Shown here piece by piece: positions 32,991 through 45,700 of a DNA stretch of 64,000 nucleotides. Within the stretch, counting starts at the first letter, position 1, and the number at the start of each line of letters is the position of its first letter. The position numbers and the translations under genes are program-made. Under the pieces are notes generated by a model, which made no database searches, had not been told where the DNA came from, and was given only the letters and a program-made list of their open reading frames with translations. This DNA comes from Drechslerella dactyloides (lineage: Eukaryota > Ascomycota > Orbiliomycetes > Orbiliales > Orbiliaceae). The DNA is taken from assembly GCA_020064725.1 (NCBI GenBank), contig JAGTWJ010000001.1:4092001-4156000 (forward strand), read 5' to 3'.

Positions 32991-35199
32991 TCACCTTGTT
33001 CCTTTATCAAGTTCCTTCCTTTCCATGCTGACCGCATCCTCTGCGGTTATTAAGGACCGTATGGAGAGATCTTCATCGAGTCCTTTGAAAAAATGGAACC
33101 GATCCTTGGAGGCAATTCGTAGAGCCCTCCAGGACTGATTGGATATCGACTCATCAATATCCTCCTTCTCTTGATCTGTAGACGCAAAATCTTTATCGAG
33201 GCAATAACCTTCGATCGCTTTGTTGTATTCCTTGTAATCCGGTAGAGATGTCCTGAACAAAGATCTTGTGAGCTAAGCCGAGTTGATGCCTAGAGACAAA
33301 GGTTGGGATGCTTTGGATGAGTATGTGGAGCAAATCGCAAAAATACCTTTGGGAGTCCACAAGGCTCAGCTTTGATGTGCTATCATCGGCATCTCCGAAC
33401 CAAACGTTGCTCAAAGCTGGAGCTCCCATTCCACCCTCAGCAATTCGTGGCAGTTGCGTATTTTCGTCCCCAATGGTTGTTGAGGTGGTCACATTACTAG
33501 CTTGGACAGGATCCATTTCGAAGGACAGGCAATTTTCTGCTTTCCATTTGACCCAGTTCTTCTCTCGTGTAAGGACGGAATCAACAGTTCGAGAAAACAA
33601 GAGCCCATCCATTCCCGACTTGTAATTCAGTGCACCCACAATGTCCTTCTTCGCGGTTTCCGCCCATTTGTCCTGTAGAAGAGTGGGTCAATTCAGCATC
33701 GAAGCAAGAAGCTATAAAACAACGGGGTCTTACATCTTCATCCGCAAGGGTGTATGGAAACAGCACGGATCTGTTTTTGGCCTCCGCTTCAAGGTACTTC
33801 TTATACTTGAGTGATAGGCTGAGGAGAAATTCTATTACTATCAGGAACTGGACCAGGATGTGCCGTCGAAATACGAGATCGCGGACCTAGATTGCATTAG
33901 CCTAGATACTATTTTGGCAGAAGAATGCACTCTTGGGTGGGAGAGGGGTAACAAACCTCAAGGTCGAAGAGCTCTCGGCTTGTCAAATACTTAGGATTGT
34001 AGTTGTTGAGTTCGGCCTGTCTATCATCCCCATCCCGTTTCCGCTTGATGCCCCTCTTGATCTCCAACGCTGCAGAAGGTAGGTTGTGGCCATGCTCGTC
34101 GATGGAAGCCTTAAACGCCTTGATTACAGCTTCGAGGGAAGTTTTGAAACTATCAAGATTAGGCTTCTGAAAGAGTCTCGTCGGCTCAGCGAAGTCATGT
34201 TGTGTGGACCATAGAGTTGTGTAAAGCCTGAGACCGGCATCTGCTGCCAAGCTGGCATCCGAAAGAGCCATGTCCATTGCATCTCCGGACGCAGTCGGAG
34301 TGTGGGAGCCAGGTTGGTCTGGTTCCTGCTCTTTTCGAACACCCCCGGCCGGCAGCGCGTGCTGGTTACTTTCCTCTTCGTTATCAAAGGTTGTTTTGTT
34401 GTCGACATGAAATTCCCCCCGTAGATTCACGCCTGACCGTTCCGATAAGGGAAAACTTTTGGTTAAGAAGACGAATATTCGCCCGCAGAATACTGTATCT
34501 TCTGATTTCGATAAACGGCGGAGGAGCTCATTGCATAATCTCAATAGAATTATGCCTTTGCCTTTATTTCCGTCGACACCCTATAGACCCAGTAGTCAGA
34601 ATGGATTTTCGAGATATGGCACGAGAAGACGCCGTCGATCCGTGTAAACTTACGACGGTGAGGCGATCAATCCTAGCCTCTAGATACAGGAATATCCGTT
34701 TGCACCCTTCTATTGCTTGTGTATCTAATGTCTCCTCGATGATGGTGAATGGTAACTGTTGATCACCGATATCTGTATTTAGAAGGATATAAGAGAGCGA
34801 AATTTCCGGCGGAGGAGATATTGCAAGCTAACCTAGCTCGGATAGAACCAGAACGAGGTCGAAAAGGTCGTACAGTGCGCTGAATCCCTCCAAAGTGCCT
34901 TTACCCTCGAAATCTGTCTTCCAGCCTAGTGAGTGACATGGACCTGCGAGGTACAGTAATGCTTCTGGATTCAAACTAACTATTATTTCGTAGAGAAGCT
35001 CCCTCGAGGCGCACTCTAGACAGTATTTGACATCATGAGTTCCCGATATTGCGCTGGCGATAGCGAGTGTTTTTTGATGATTGCTGTTTGAAGGAGATGA
35101 GGGTACGTCTCCTGGTCTCGGATGTGGCCCTGCGTCAGCCAGAACGAGTCTGATGCTCTCTTTTAGTTTCGATACCACGGCAGACGGTGGTTGTAACAT
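32991..35199 (-). CDS. HPR1: THO complex subunit 1 (Hpr1/THOC1)
   Basis: Six exons (35199-34833, 34772-34654, 34580-33957, 33886-33734, 33672-33347, 33252-32991) give 616 aa. The helical THOC1 domain shows LPFTIIEETLDTQAIEGC, KGIILLRLCNELLRRLSK, CGRIFVFLTKSFPLSERSG, TSRELFDLEVRDLVFRRH, ILVQFLIVIEFLLSLS, and LFSRTVDSVLTREKNWVKWK. These match fungal and animal THOC1. The THO complex binds elongating RNA polymerase II transcripts, couples transcription to mRNA export via TREX and prevents R-loops. A basic run IKRGIKRKRDGDD (about residue 340) could be a nuclear localisation signal. The C-terminal acidic block ends KELDKGTR. It shares a 222-bp divergent promoter with aquarius. Confidence 0.9.
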
Positions 35200-35421
35200 G
35201 TTTGTCAGCTTGTCGTGATGGCGCGCTCAATTCGTGTGAGGGTTGGGAGGTTGAAGGGAGATGGTAGTTGTGTTGGAGCGAAGCGACGCGTCGAACGTGC
35301 TCACATTCATCTGGCCGCAACCTTTCGGGCGACACAGCCAAACTTTGCGACAGGCGACAAGCGCGCTTCAACGTCACATCACCCGCCCACAGATACGCGA
35401 TAATACTCTTCAACAGCCGCA
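35200..35421. promoter_or_regulatory. Compact bidirectional promoter of THOC1 and aquarius
   Basis: Only 222 bp separate the two start codons, which diverge, so both promoters must lie here or overlap the genes. I can point to no single core element. A CTTCAACAGCCGCA-type leader precedes the aquarius ATG. Confidence 0.6.
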
Positions 35422-38400
35422 ATGCCTAGACAGCTAGCAGACTCGCGATATGAAGACGACCGGCCGACCTTATCAGATCTCAGAGACGGCAATGTCTACT
35501 CATCCGCTGCATACGCCAATTGGCTTAGCCGTGATGGAACGCAAGTTCGCTTCTCGCCGAACGTCGTTAAAGATATTTACAAGGCCCTAGAGCAGGAGTC
35601 ATTCTCTCAAAAGAGCTTATTACTGCTCGAAGGTCTTCAATACGTAGAACAGTACGTAAACGAACGCTATTTACCAATTGACAGTCATCACAAGAATGCC
35701 AGAACCTCGTCTAGAAATGTCTGCTGACGGATTTCCTGTTGCCGTCCGCGCTTAGGTACCTCTGGCCAAATTACAACGAGGATTCGCCAGACGAGCTGGT
35801 GACCTCAATGGCTATGATATCAGCTGCAAAACGTAGAGAAAATATTCAATTCTGGGGCAAGTTTTACTTCATATCGTTATAGCTGAAACTAGTTCACCTG
35901 TTAACCTCCAGGCCTCTCGAGAACAGGAATATTCGAGACCGGCCCCGCGTCCTTCGCATCATTCTTTCGTCGAGTTCTCATATTGCTATTGTCAACAAAC
36001 CTACCAACGATTCCGAAAATCCATCTGCTGGCCTTCGTGACATCTGCCTTTCAATCGCTCGACACTCCTCTGGTTAGGAAAGAGTGTGCCCCCCTTGTGT
36101 CAATTGGCATCTGGCAAAATTTTCATTCCGAAGAAGCGATAGAAAACCGTCTGAGGGAGATTCCCCACTTCAAGAAGGCTTGGAGAGCGGCTTCAAAAAG
36201 AATTGCTTCAGCAGATCCAAAATCACGGGCCAGGCTCAACTTTGAGCGTTCATGGCTTTACCTAGTCATACTTGACTTCATCTCTGTTGTATACAGTAAC
36301 GGCCAAGTTGTTCCGGGGGGAGGTGAGACTAATGATGACGATGGCAGAAGTAATGGCGGTATGCAATGGAATAATTTTATATCGAGCTATTGATAAGCCT
36401 CTAACTTTAAAGATAGGTGCGGTGATATATGCCGAACGGATGATCGAGTTCCTGACTGACCTTCTGTCACAACTTCCCACTCGCCGCTATGTTCATGGTC
36501 TTCTGGAGGATCTTCAGATCCTTACTTGCGTACGGTTGTCGCCGCTCTATACTCTACGCAAGAACCATTCATTGCGCGAGCTCGTTGCACTGCTCGAGCA
36601 TTTCCATTTCTTCCAAGATGACCTGGAAACCGAAGATGATTCTAGTCCGATTCCAGATTTGCACTACCGAAGCAAGGTTGCGAGGCTGCAGAAGGAATCT
36701 TTACGGGTTTCAAAGGAAAAGCTAATGGTTCTAGGGCTTGCTAACTTGGCATCAATAACCCAGAAGGATGACTTGAGCTCCCACCTTTCGGTGCTAGATG
36801 ATGCAGAGCTTCGAGAGCTCTCCCGTCGCCTAGGCTTCCGTCAGAATTACCCGGAGGGAGTCCCTTGCTCTATTGATAGAAATTTCTTAATGACTTCAAT
36901 CTTGGAAACATTTTGTCGCCGTCCCACTGTTTCTGACATCGTCAGAGGGTCATCTCTTCTGCCAAACGAGGTATTTCATCCGAGAGCCTTTCGACTATTC
37001 AGTTTTTTGCACCTATATACTAAACTTTTCTTTCTTTTTCACAGGAATCCTTATTCGAAAGGCCGTTCACGCCTAAGCTTGATGACTACAACGGAGCACG
37101 TCCATTGGCTCTGCCAAAATCGAATTTACAATACCTATCTACCTCTGACTTTCTGTGGCGGATGTTCTCGTTATATAAAACGGAGTCATATTTCGAGATC
37201 AAGCGTGACCTGCAAGAGACTCTTCGCAAACTTAAACCAAGGCTACAGAACGGGAGCATTGTCTTCGGAGGAAATTCGAAGATGGCCATGAGAATAAACC
37301 GAATATCGTACGTTAAGCTTCCCATCACATCTGCCGTGAGGTAACGCGTATTGACGAATGATAGAATACTGGAAGTAGCTCCCCCATTAGTCGGAGAAAC
37401 AGTCCCCGCATTTGTTCGCGCCGAGCTTGATTTACCGTTCGATACCGTATCCGGGGATGTCAAAAAAGAATGGGAAAGTCTAAGACCCGATGATGTGGTG
37501 TTTCTTCTCAGCATCTGCCCACGGGATAGGCAGGAAGCTTCTATATCGGACACTACTGCGACTTTCCCAGACGGAACTAGGATTCAGATACTTCGTTGTG
37601 CTGAAGTTTTACAAGCGCCAGGAGACCACAGACAACGTGGCGCCTCAACCCAGACGAATGACGGGCGGAAGCTCCATATAAACCTTGACTGCAAGATGTA
37701 TATGGTGAGAGTTTACTGTCTCATGTTGACTATTCTTGGGTACTAATAGCGATGCGTAGGCCGACAAAAAGAGAGCTGAGTTCTCCAGTGATATATACGA
37801 ATCATTGAACCTGATAATCCGAAGAAAGGGTGTTGTATGTAGTTTGCATTTCGCAACCCGTATATTGGATAGACTTGCTTACGAAAACCCCAGGAAAACA
37901 ACTTCAAACCCGTCCTTGCTTCCATACAGTCTCTCATTCAGGAATCCGGTAACCCTTTACCCAGATGGTTCAAGGACACATTCCTCGGGTGCGGCGACCC
38001 AGCAGAGGCATATTATACGAATATGAAGCCAATCGCGGAGAGCATCAACTTCGGACACACTTTTCTCAATATGCGACATCTACAGGAGACACTCAGCGGC
38101 AGCAGCCACCTTCATATGAACATTCCATCCGAGTCCCTGGACCCACCATTTGTGTTCACCAAAGCAGTCACTAATACAGGCTCCGCTGGACGTGAAGAAA
38201 GTACCCAAACGGAGACGAAACTCAAATACGATATCTCCGGACCCAAACCCTCCAACCCCACCCCGAGTCTAGATCAGCCCAAAAAGCACAGCAACCTCGT
38301 TAGATACACTAGCGCACAAGGTATGCCTGACAGTTAATCCATCCACACATTTGTTCTCCAATCTAACATCTGAGGGTAAACACAGTGGAGGCGATATTTT

Positions 38401-40431
38401 CAGGAACCAATCCTGGCCTTTCTCTAATCATCGGACCTCCTGGGACCGGAAAGACTGACGTCGCAACGCAGATCATCTGCAACTTGTATCACAACTTTCC
38501 AAACGAGCGGACTCTTTTGTTGGCTCATAGCAATCAAGCACTAAATCAACTCTTCCTAAAAATCTCAGATAGAGATATCGAAGAGCGTCATCTCTTAAGG
38601 CTTGGCCACGGAGAGGATGAGCTTCAGCTTCATTCTCAGCACAACAAATACGGTCGCATTGAATCGCTGATGGTCAGTATTCTCACCATCGCTCCAAATA
38701 TGTGATGCGTTGATTGGCAGTACGTAAATCTAATTGGGAGTAGGAACGTCGCTTAAAACTGCTCGAGGAAGTCGACCGGCTTGCATTAAGTATTCAGGCA
38801 CCTGGTGCTCATGGAAATTCTTGTGAAACTGCATCTTATTTCAACAAAGTGTATGTCAAGCCTCTCTGGCAGGGTTTCAAAGATACGCTATCCTTGGCAC
38901 CAAACACTGAAACGATCCGCTCCAACTTTCCATTCAGTACGTACTTATGACCGGAGCGTTATGCTGGTTCGCGTATAACTAATGATTTTCTAAGATAACT
39001 ACTTCTCAAGCGCATTACAACCTGTCATCCCCCTCGACGGTTCCTTTGATTCTATGCTACAAGCGGCCGAGGGCTGTTATGAACACATATCCAAAATATT
39101 CGCCGAGTTGAACGACATAATGCCTTTCGAGCTCTTACGCAGTGCACGAGATAAGACCAGTTATCTCTTGAGCACAGAAGCTCGAATCATTGCAATGACT
39201 ACAACCTATGCAGCTATTAAAGTAATTCATAAGTCTCCCCCTTGTGATGCCCCTTCCTTTGTTAATTCCTGTTCCTTATAGAGAGACGAAATCGTCCGAC
39301 AAGGGTTTCGATATGACAACATTGTGATGGAGGAGGCTGCTCAGGTCACTGAGATCGAGACTTTTATTCCGCTCACACTCCAGAAAAACACTGGCGACGG
39401 GTCTCCCATCAAGCGCATTGTTCTTTGTGGCGATCATTTACAGAATGCACCAGTCGTTCAAAATACTGCTCTCCGGAATTTTGCGAATATGGAACAAAGT
39501 CTGTTCGCAAGGCTCACCCGGCTAGGCGTTCCTACCACCCGACTGGATAAGCAAGGTCGAGCGCGCCCGAGCATAGCCTCATTGTATAGCTGGAGATATC
39601 CTGGTCTTGGGAACCTCGATTATCTTCACCAGCAGACCGAATTCTTGACTGCCAACGCCGGCTTTCAACATGAGTTCCAATTCATAAATGTCGAAGACTA
39701 CCAAGGCCGCGGTGAACAAGAACCATCACCACATTTCTTACAAAATCTTGGAGAAGCTGAATACGCAGTCGCTCTATTCCAATACATGCGGCTTCTTGAT
39801 TATCCAGCGAACAAAATATCCATCCTGACAAGTTATTCAGGCCAACGGGCCCTGATACAGGATATCCTCAATCACCGCTGTACAAGAAACCCTCTCTTCG
39901 GGTCCCCAGCACATCTCACAACGATAGATAAGTTTCAGGGGGAACAGAATGACTGTTCGTGCAAACCCATTCAGTATTTTGACAGTAGATGTCGGCTAAT
40001 ATTGAGATAGATATCATTGTTTCCTTAGTTAGAACAAGCAGAGTCGGTTATCTAAGGGACTTACGACGACTAACAGTGGCTCTGTCCCGGGCCCGGTTCG
40101 GACTGTATATTCTTGGCCGTCTGAAACCCTTCGAGATGTGTTACGAATTGAAAGATGCCTTCTCACGACTGCTTCAGCGACCAACGCAGTTGGAGCTTGT
40201 AACTGGCGAAATGTGGCCAACGAACAGGCAGTTATCGGCATCTCACCAAGCAACAGTAATCGAAAGTGTCGAGCATTTAGGTAAAAAAAAATCGGATGGT
40301 ATTTCTATTTACTCCAAAGCCCGTTGTATATTAACACCTTGACCGTACTAGGGAAATACGTCTACGAGATGACCGAAACGAAACTTGCTTCACTGAAACA
40401 AAAGCCAGCGGATACAACAAGAGCTGTTTGA
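35422..40431 (+). CDS. CWF11: Aquarius/Cwf11, intron-binding SF1 helicase of the spliceosome
   Basis: Fourteen exons (35422-35651, 35756-35856, 35912-36358, 36417-36970, 37045-37307, 37365-37704, 37760-37834, 37894-38320, 38386-38672, 38744-38936, 38995-39221, 39282-39954, 40011-40280, 40352-40431) join in phase to 1388 aa. The N-terminal armadillo-like part has YVEQYLWPNY, FASFFRRVL and LLSQLPTRRYVHGLL; then GRSLF-like ESLFERPFTPKLDDYNGARP. Helicase core: P-loop LIIGPPGTGKTDVATQI, motif II with MEEAAQVTEIETFIPL (DEXXQ-like, E in place of D), GDHLQNAPVV, TTIDKFQGEQNDYIIVSLVR and VALSRARFGLYILGR. Aquarius binds introns upstream of the branch site in the activated spliceosome and links splicing with exon-junction and snoRNP assembly. 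Intron 2 is GC-AG (separate entry). Convergent with TFB2, 112 bp apart. Confidence 0.94.
35857..35911 (+). other. CWF11: GC-AG intron in aquarius gene
   Basis: Exon 2 ends TTC-TGG-G and is followed by GCAAGT, the best-known GC donor consensus; the 55-nt intron has a GTTAAC branch-like site and ends CCAG at 35911. Splicing gives FWGLSRTGIFETG and keeps the frame into FASFFRRVL. The nearest GT, three bases on, shifts the frame. Confidence 0.85.
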
Positions 40432-40543
40432 ATGAGGAGCGTATTCCTTTTGAGGTTGACTCTCCTCTAAAGAGATATTAGCTGCTTCCTGCGGAGGACC
40501 TGGAATTACTAGTCGCTTAATAATAGCCCAACAAACTTCGAAT

Positions 40544-42329
40544 CTATTTGTTGGATTGGACTCGTTTTCGAATATAATCCGCAATTTGTTCGTGCTTCGA
40601 GACAAACAACATCATCTTGGGTTTGTCGGCCCAGACAAGGACTCCAATATCGTTTGCATATTTGCACACTGCATTGAATTCTGAATTCGATGTGAATTCC
40701 TTGAAGAGGTAGCCGTGGGTGGCCTTCATTCTCTCCCCCTCGATCTGCCACAGTCTTATTTGATCAACAACGGTGGGCGGTAGAATAGGCGTATTTTTTC
40801 GTAACTGAGGATGCGCATTCGCCGTCATGTAGTCAATAATCTGCTCAGCCGTTATACCCTTGTTTATAGCTAGGCGAATGCTTTCCCGCGTGATCCGAGC
40901 CGTGACAAGATTCGGGAAACGTGAAATAAGACGGGCAAAAAGATTGAGGACCGCTATTTGCAGCGGAGAGTCTGTATATTTATTCGATGTGAGCGGTTGT
41001 ACTAGATGCAAAAGGCAATTGGATATTGTAGGCACTCACTTGTATAAGCATACATGCGATAGTTGGTCTCAACTATCAGAAACCCGTTTTCGTCGCTCTG
41101 GGAGATGGCATTTCTCATTGTTGTAGCAGGTGAACTAAGGGCTCGAACTTCAGATGTCAAAGCTGTAGCAAGCCTTGTAGGGTAAAACCGTCTGGAAGAT
41201 GACTTTTTCACACAGCGAAAACATTAGCACAACATATACTACCTTTAATTTGGAAGCAAAAAGCACTGTACCTTTCTTTGATATACAATACCATAATCGC
41301 GTAGATCCTCGAGCATGCCTTTCTGAGTTGGAGTCAAGCTTTTCATATCATAGTCTTGGCCAAGCTCTAGACTCCCAAGTAGGAAAAGGAAGTGGAGTAT
41401 ATCCACAGGATCCATCCGAAGCTGTAATATCGTTAGGGTAGGAGGATTGGATTCGGAATCTGATACGCTTTCTCACCTGTTCTGCCATGTCTAAGTAGAG
41501 CAGCAGAAGAGTCCACACCTGCGAGTTTACCTCTTGTAGTAGAAAAGAGAACCCCAGTTGGGTGATGATTGTTTCCTGGGATGATCTAATGATGTTTTGC
41601 AATGGTCAGACTATAGATCGAAGATTAAGGGATATTTGCGGGCGCTATCACCTAGCCTTCTCCATAAGTTTTCCGTGGAGCAGTAGCCTAACTACACCTT
41701 CACTGGGCCGTCTCGATGAAGGTACCTCGTTCCCTACCATAAAATGCAATATCGACTCCCATTGCTCTGTCGCATACTTGTCGAGGAAACTAACATCGAC
41801 TTTCTTCTTGTCATCAGTATCGCACGGTAGCCCAAAGCAGCCGGGAGGTCCCCTGTTTGAGTAACAGAGGCTTGTTAACCGAATGATCCCCCAACAGTAC
41901 GGCTTGACTTGGCATTGGCGCGCACCCTCCTGTTAGAGCTTTCTTGAGTTCAACTTTAAAAGTTGGATCGAGGGCGAAAGTCCCTTGTCTCTCGGTTACA
42001 AGATGAAGTTGGCGCAATTTTGCGAACGCTTCCTCTTTCAAGCTGTAGACGTGAAGATCAGCGATGAAACGCTGTGATGATAGTATATCTCCACTCGAGA
42101 AATAACATTACCTATTTTTGTTAGGATGGACCCAAGCTTCAAGACTGGATATCGGTATCGGATCAGGATTGAACAGCATCGCCATGACAAACGTCTTTCC
42201 TAGGTTGGGCAGCATTCGACGAAATATAGCTAGAGCTGTTGCCGGTTGTTGGTAGAGCCTCTTGAACACAGCTTCGGGGAGACCTTCGAGGTGCTCAAAG
42301 CCTCGCATCGACTGCGCGGTAGCAGCCAT
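40544..42329 (-). CDS. TFB2: TFIIH core subunit Tfb2 (p52)
   Basis: Seven exons (42329-42112, 42042-41926, 41852-41652, 41585-41477, 41421-41272, 41202-41040, 40971-40544) give 461 aa. Recognisable blocks are FEHLEGLPEAVFKRLYQQPA, ALAIFRRMLPNLGKTFVMA, FALDPTFKVELKKALTGG, FLDKYATEQWESILHFMVG, LGFSFLLQEVNSQVWTLLL, RRFYPTRLATALTS, GFLIVETNYRMYAYTNSPLQ and the C-terminal LPPTVVDQIRLWQIEGERMK. Tfb2 anchors and stimulates the Ssl2/XPB translocase in TFIIH, in transcription initiation and nucleotide excision repair. The N-terminal ATG at 42329 gives MAATAQSMRGFEH, as in fungal relatives. The gene follows TOR on the same strand after 370 bp. Confidence 0.95.
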
Positions 42330-42699
42330 AGCGATTGTGATGAGCAAGTCGCAAGACCGTGGAGGTGAATGAACTGTGTTCGAAGAACGACGCGGTTGGG
42401 CGTTGTTGCATATATCTGGCTTAGTCATCACTATCCTTGGCATCCTCCGAGGATTCACACCTGGAAGGACCAAGAAGTATATTGATGTACGTAGGATAAG
42501 TACTTCCTAGTTACCTATGAAGCTTAAATATTTACAGAAGTAATAGCCAAAAGATGACAGCCTGCACCAACATCGCCCATATGTTAATAACCCTCTAAAC
42601 TCCCTTGTAACGATCGATCGCTCGCTTTAAGGACCAATGTACACAGCGTAAATGAAATCGCTCGGCAACAATGTCCTCTATATGCATCGTCTTCCGTAA
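42330..42699. other. Spacer between TOR 3' end and TFB2 start
   Basis: 370 bp on the tandem minus-strand arrangement; should hold the TFB2 promoter and TOR 3' UTR. No gene seen. Confidence 0.5.
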
Positions 42700-42705
42700 T
42701 CACCA
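42700..42705 (-). other. TOR: Six-nucleotide terminal coding exon of TOR (Trp-stop)
   Basis: Exon 16 ends TTC at 42769 followed by GTGAGT; a 63-nt intron ends CCTAG at 42706, and TGG-TGA follows. This adds the invariant FATC-terminal tryptophan. If the intron were retained the protein would read F-V-S-H and lose the terminal W. Confidence 0.8.
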
Positions 42706-45700
42706 CTAGGAAACACACAGTCAGTAAGTATTAATCTGCGCCTGACGAATAACGCTAGAGTGACTCACGAATGCACACCACCCGACATAGAGCTGACACA
42801 GATTCTAATCCGAAAAGTTAGCCAAGTCACAAAGCCGGTCCGGTGTCAGATATCCTATTAATTACCTCGAGAGAAGTGGCTTGCTGTAGCAACTTATCAA
42901 CTTGGTCAGGGACTGCCAGTTCCTCACTGGGCCGGAAGTCATGTCCAGTTAATTTATCTTTCACACGGTTGAGAACAACCAAAGCCCGAGAATTCTGTGT
43001 CTGATCCTCAGTCGTGCTTTGGGTTTCCGATTGGTAGCCGTTGGTGCCATTAGTGCTAGCTTCCGGCCGGCTCCGTTGTACCCGAGCGACCAAATCAATG
43101 GTGGGGGCCGCTGCTAAGAACATCAAAGTTAACCAAATCCCGAGAACTTGAATGAAATTTAATGTCAGGGGAACAGAGTCGCGGTCATGCTTACCTTGAC
43201 TTGGGTCTCCGGACGTGCCAGAATCTACCGGGCTCTCTCGATTTCCCAGGCGCCAGTGCATTAATGGATCGTGCATGAAGGCCTCCAACACTGCCATCAA
43301 CGATTCTTTGTTATCTCTGAGCACTCGCATAACGGCTTCGCAAGTGATCCTAAAACTGCCTTCTATGTTGCTCACTTCCATGGCATATGTAAGCATGCGC
43401 GTAAGGCGGAAAGGAACCTTCTCAGGATATTTTTCTCTGTGCATGGCAACCTCAAAACAATCTCCGAAGTCAATATGAACCACTTTCCCAGTCACGCGAT
43501 CCAACATTAAATTCGAAGGATGTCGATCTCCGAGACCCAGAATGTATCCTACCATCGACATCACGCCAAGTGAACGGGTATAGTTCGTCCTTCTGTCAAG
43601 CCATGCTTCAGAGCTCCTGCTTTTCAGCCAAAGCACCCGATAAAGATCCTGCCCAGTGGTGTTATCAAGCGCATAGCCGAAGACCTCGACTTTTTGCATC
43701 AGAGTCAAGTTATCGTAGTCAGGTGCCATTTGTAGCATGATTCGATGCTCTATATTCAGCAAAATCTTTCGACTCTCACGATATTCTCTGATGAGCACAT
43801 GCAATGTATCGCTGTGAGGCACCCATCCCATTAATCCAGAGTTCTGTGAGAGCGGAATGATCGAGTAGCGCTGGATATTGAGGTGACGTTTGAAGCATTC
43901 TGAATCCACTGATAACAGCGTATTGACAAGACCAAACAATTGCATCACACGTTCATCTTGTCGTAAATCCTCATGACCTATTATCGAAAACTTAGCTGAC
44001 CTCTTTGGTTCCTCATATATACCCGATCGGACTGACCTTTCAGAACGTATTGATACATGGCTCCGTCGCTACCTTTAAGCGACAACTTACGCGGCCGTTG
44101 TTTTGAAGATATTACGGTGAATACTGCATCAAAACTGACGATTTTGACGACCGGACGGCCGGATTGATAGGTACCTTGAGCAAATTTTAGCTTATTTCAG
44201 TCACGAGAATTTGTCAGGACTGCAAAGCTTACCTGGAACGGCAAGATCCAAGTCTCCAGCGTTAAGCAACCGTGGTGATACGTATTGTAGGTCCAGAGAA
44301 TTCAGTTGTGGTAACTGTTTTGTAATTTTTCGGAAAACTTGATAATAAAGATCCCAGGCCTGGTTGAGATCACCGACGTCGCCAGTCCTCCTGAAGGTAT
44401 TACACCAGTCCCTTGCATCGTGAAGGTCACGGCCGAATGCCTGGTGAAACGATATCTCCCGTAAGGTTTCCGGTCCCTAATTCTCGTTAACCGAATGAAC
44501 ACTGATTGATTCGAGGAATATCGCAATGTGAAAACTGGTACCTTCTCAAGCATTTCGTGGAGAGGTTCCAAGGTTGCAAACATGGCCTCAATATTATGAT
44601 CACCGAAGTAAAGCCGCGACGCTTCTTCCAGCCCTTCATGCCACTGTTCGTGCCAAAGAACGGCCACTCTTATAAGCTCTTGGCTTACTAGCGCTGCCTG
44701 GTCCACAAGCGTAGCACTATGAGTCTTCACATTTTCGATTAGTGAAGTAGCTGATTTTTGACGTCGCGAGTGTTGGGACTTTGCAGCGACGGTCAAAGGG
44801 AAGACCAGGGCCTGAGGGTGTGCGCGCCCGACCTCTCCAAGCAATTGATGAATAGAGCGGCGAACAATGGGGTCAGGCTGATTGATTCGTGCGATTAGCT
44901 GCGGTATGACAGCCAACCATGTATCAATGCTAACAACACCGAATCCTTCGCTCATTGCCGTGTGAACTTGCGCGTTTCCGCCGTGAGCAAACCATAGTGT
45001 AAGAAGACGGAGGGTATCTTGTAATGAGCTACCCGCAGAAAGGGATATCGACTTAAAAAAGCCGCGGACTGCAGGAACCACATAGTTGTTGAGCATCTCA
45101 GACGAGGAGGAGACTTCTCTTGCGTCTCTATTGGTGACCACTTCGAAGTTGGCCAGTGCCCACGCATGCCAAGCTTTGTACCAGTCCTTGTTGAAATGGG
45201 TAGCTAACCAGTATGATCGTAGAACTTCTTGTACATTTCCGAGATACCAGCTTTTGTTCAGAGCTACAAGCCATTCACCTTGCTTTAAGTAGCATCTCGC
45301 AAGCAACTGTGAACAATCTTCGAGCGTCTGATTTGGCGAAGTTGGGGGCGACGTTGTAACAGGGTTGGGCTGATTTTGAGCCTGATTTGCAGCATCAAGC
45401 AGGTTTGGCCCAATCTGCTTCGACATCCGATCCGTAAACTCGACGAGACCAGAGAGTGCCTCAGTCTGATCCCCGACTGACCATAGATATTTGAGCCTTG
45501 CATATGTTACTTGCGGTGGGACGCGTGGATCCGTTGGAACAAAGACACCACCATCTTCGACGTCATATAATGAGTTCAAGGACTTTTCAGCCAATCCAAC
45601 TCTTCCAGATTTACGACACAAATTCGCAAACTTTATCCACATCTCCATGTTTTCTTTTGGCGATATGACTAAAGCTCGTACCTTGAGCATCTTTTGCCAG

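Noticed and set aside
32837..32994. Extra 3' exon for THOC1 via a GTGACC donor
   Set aside because: The donor is weak and the resulting tail shows no similarity; the TGA directly after KGTR is simpler.
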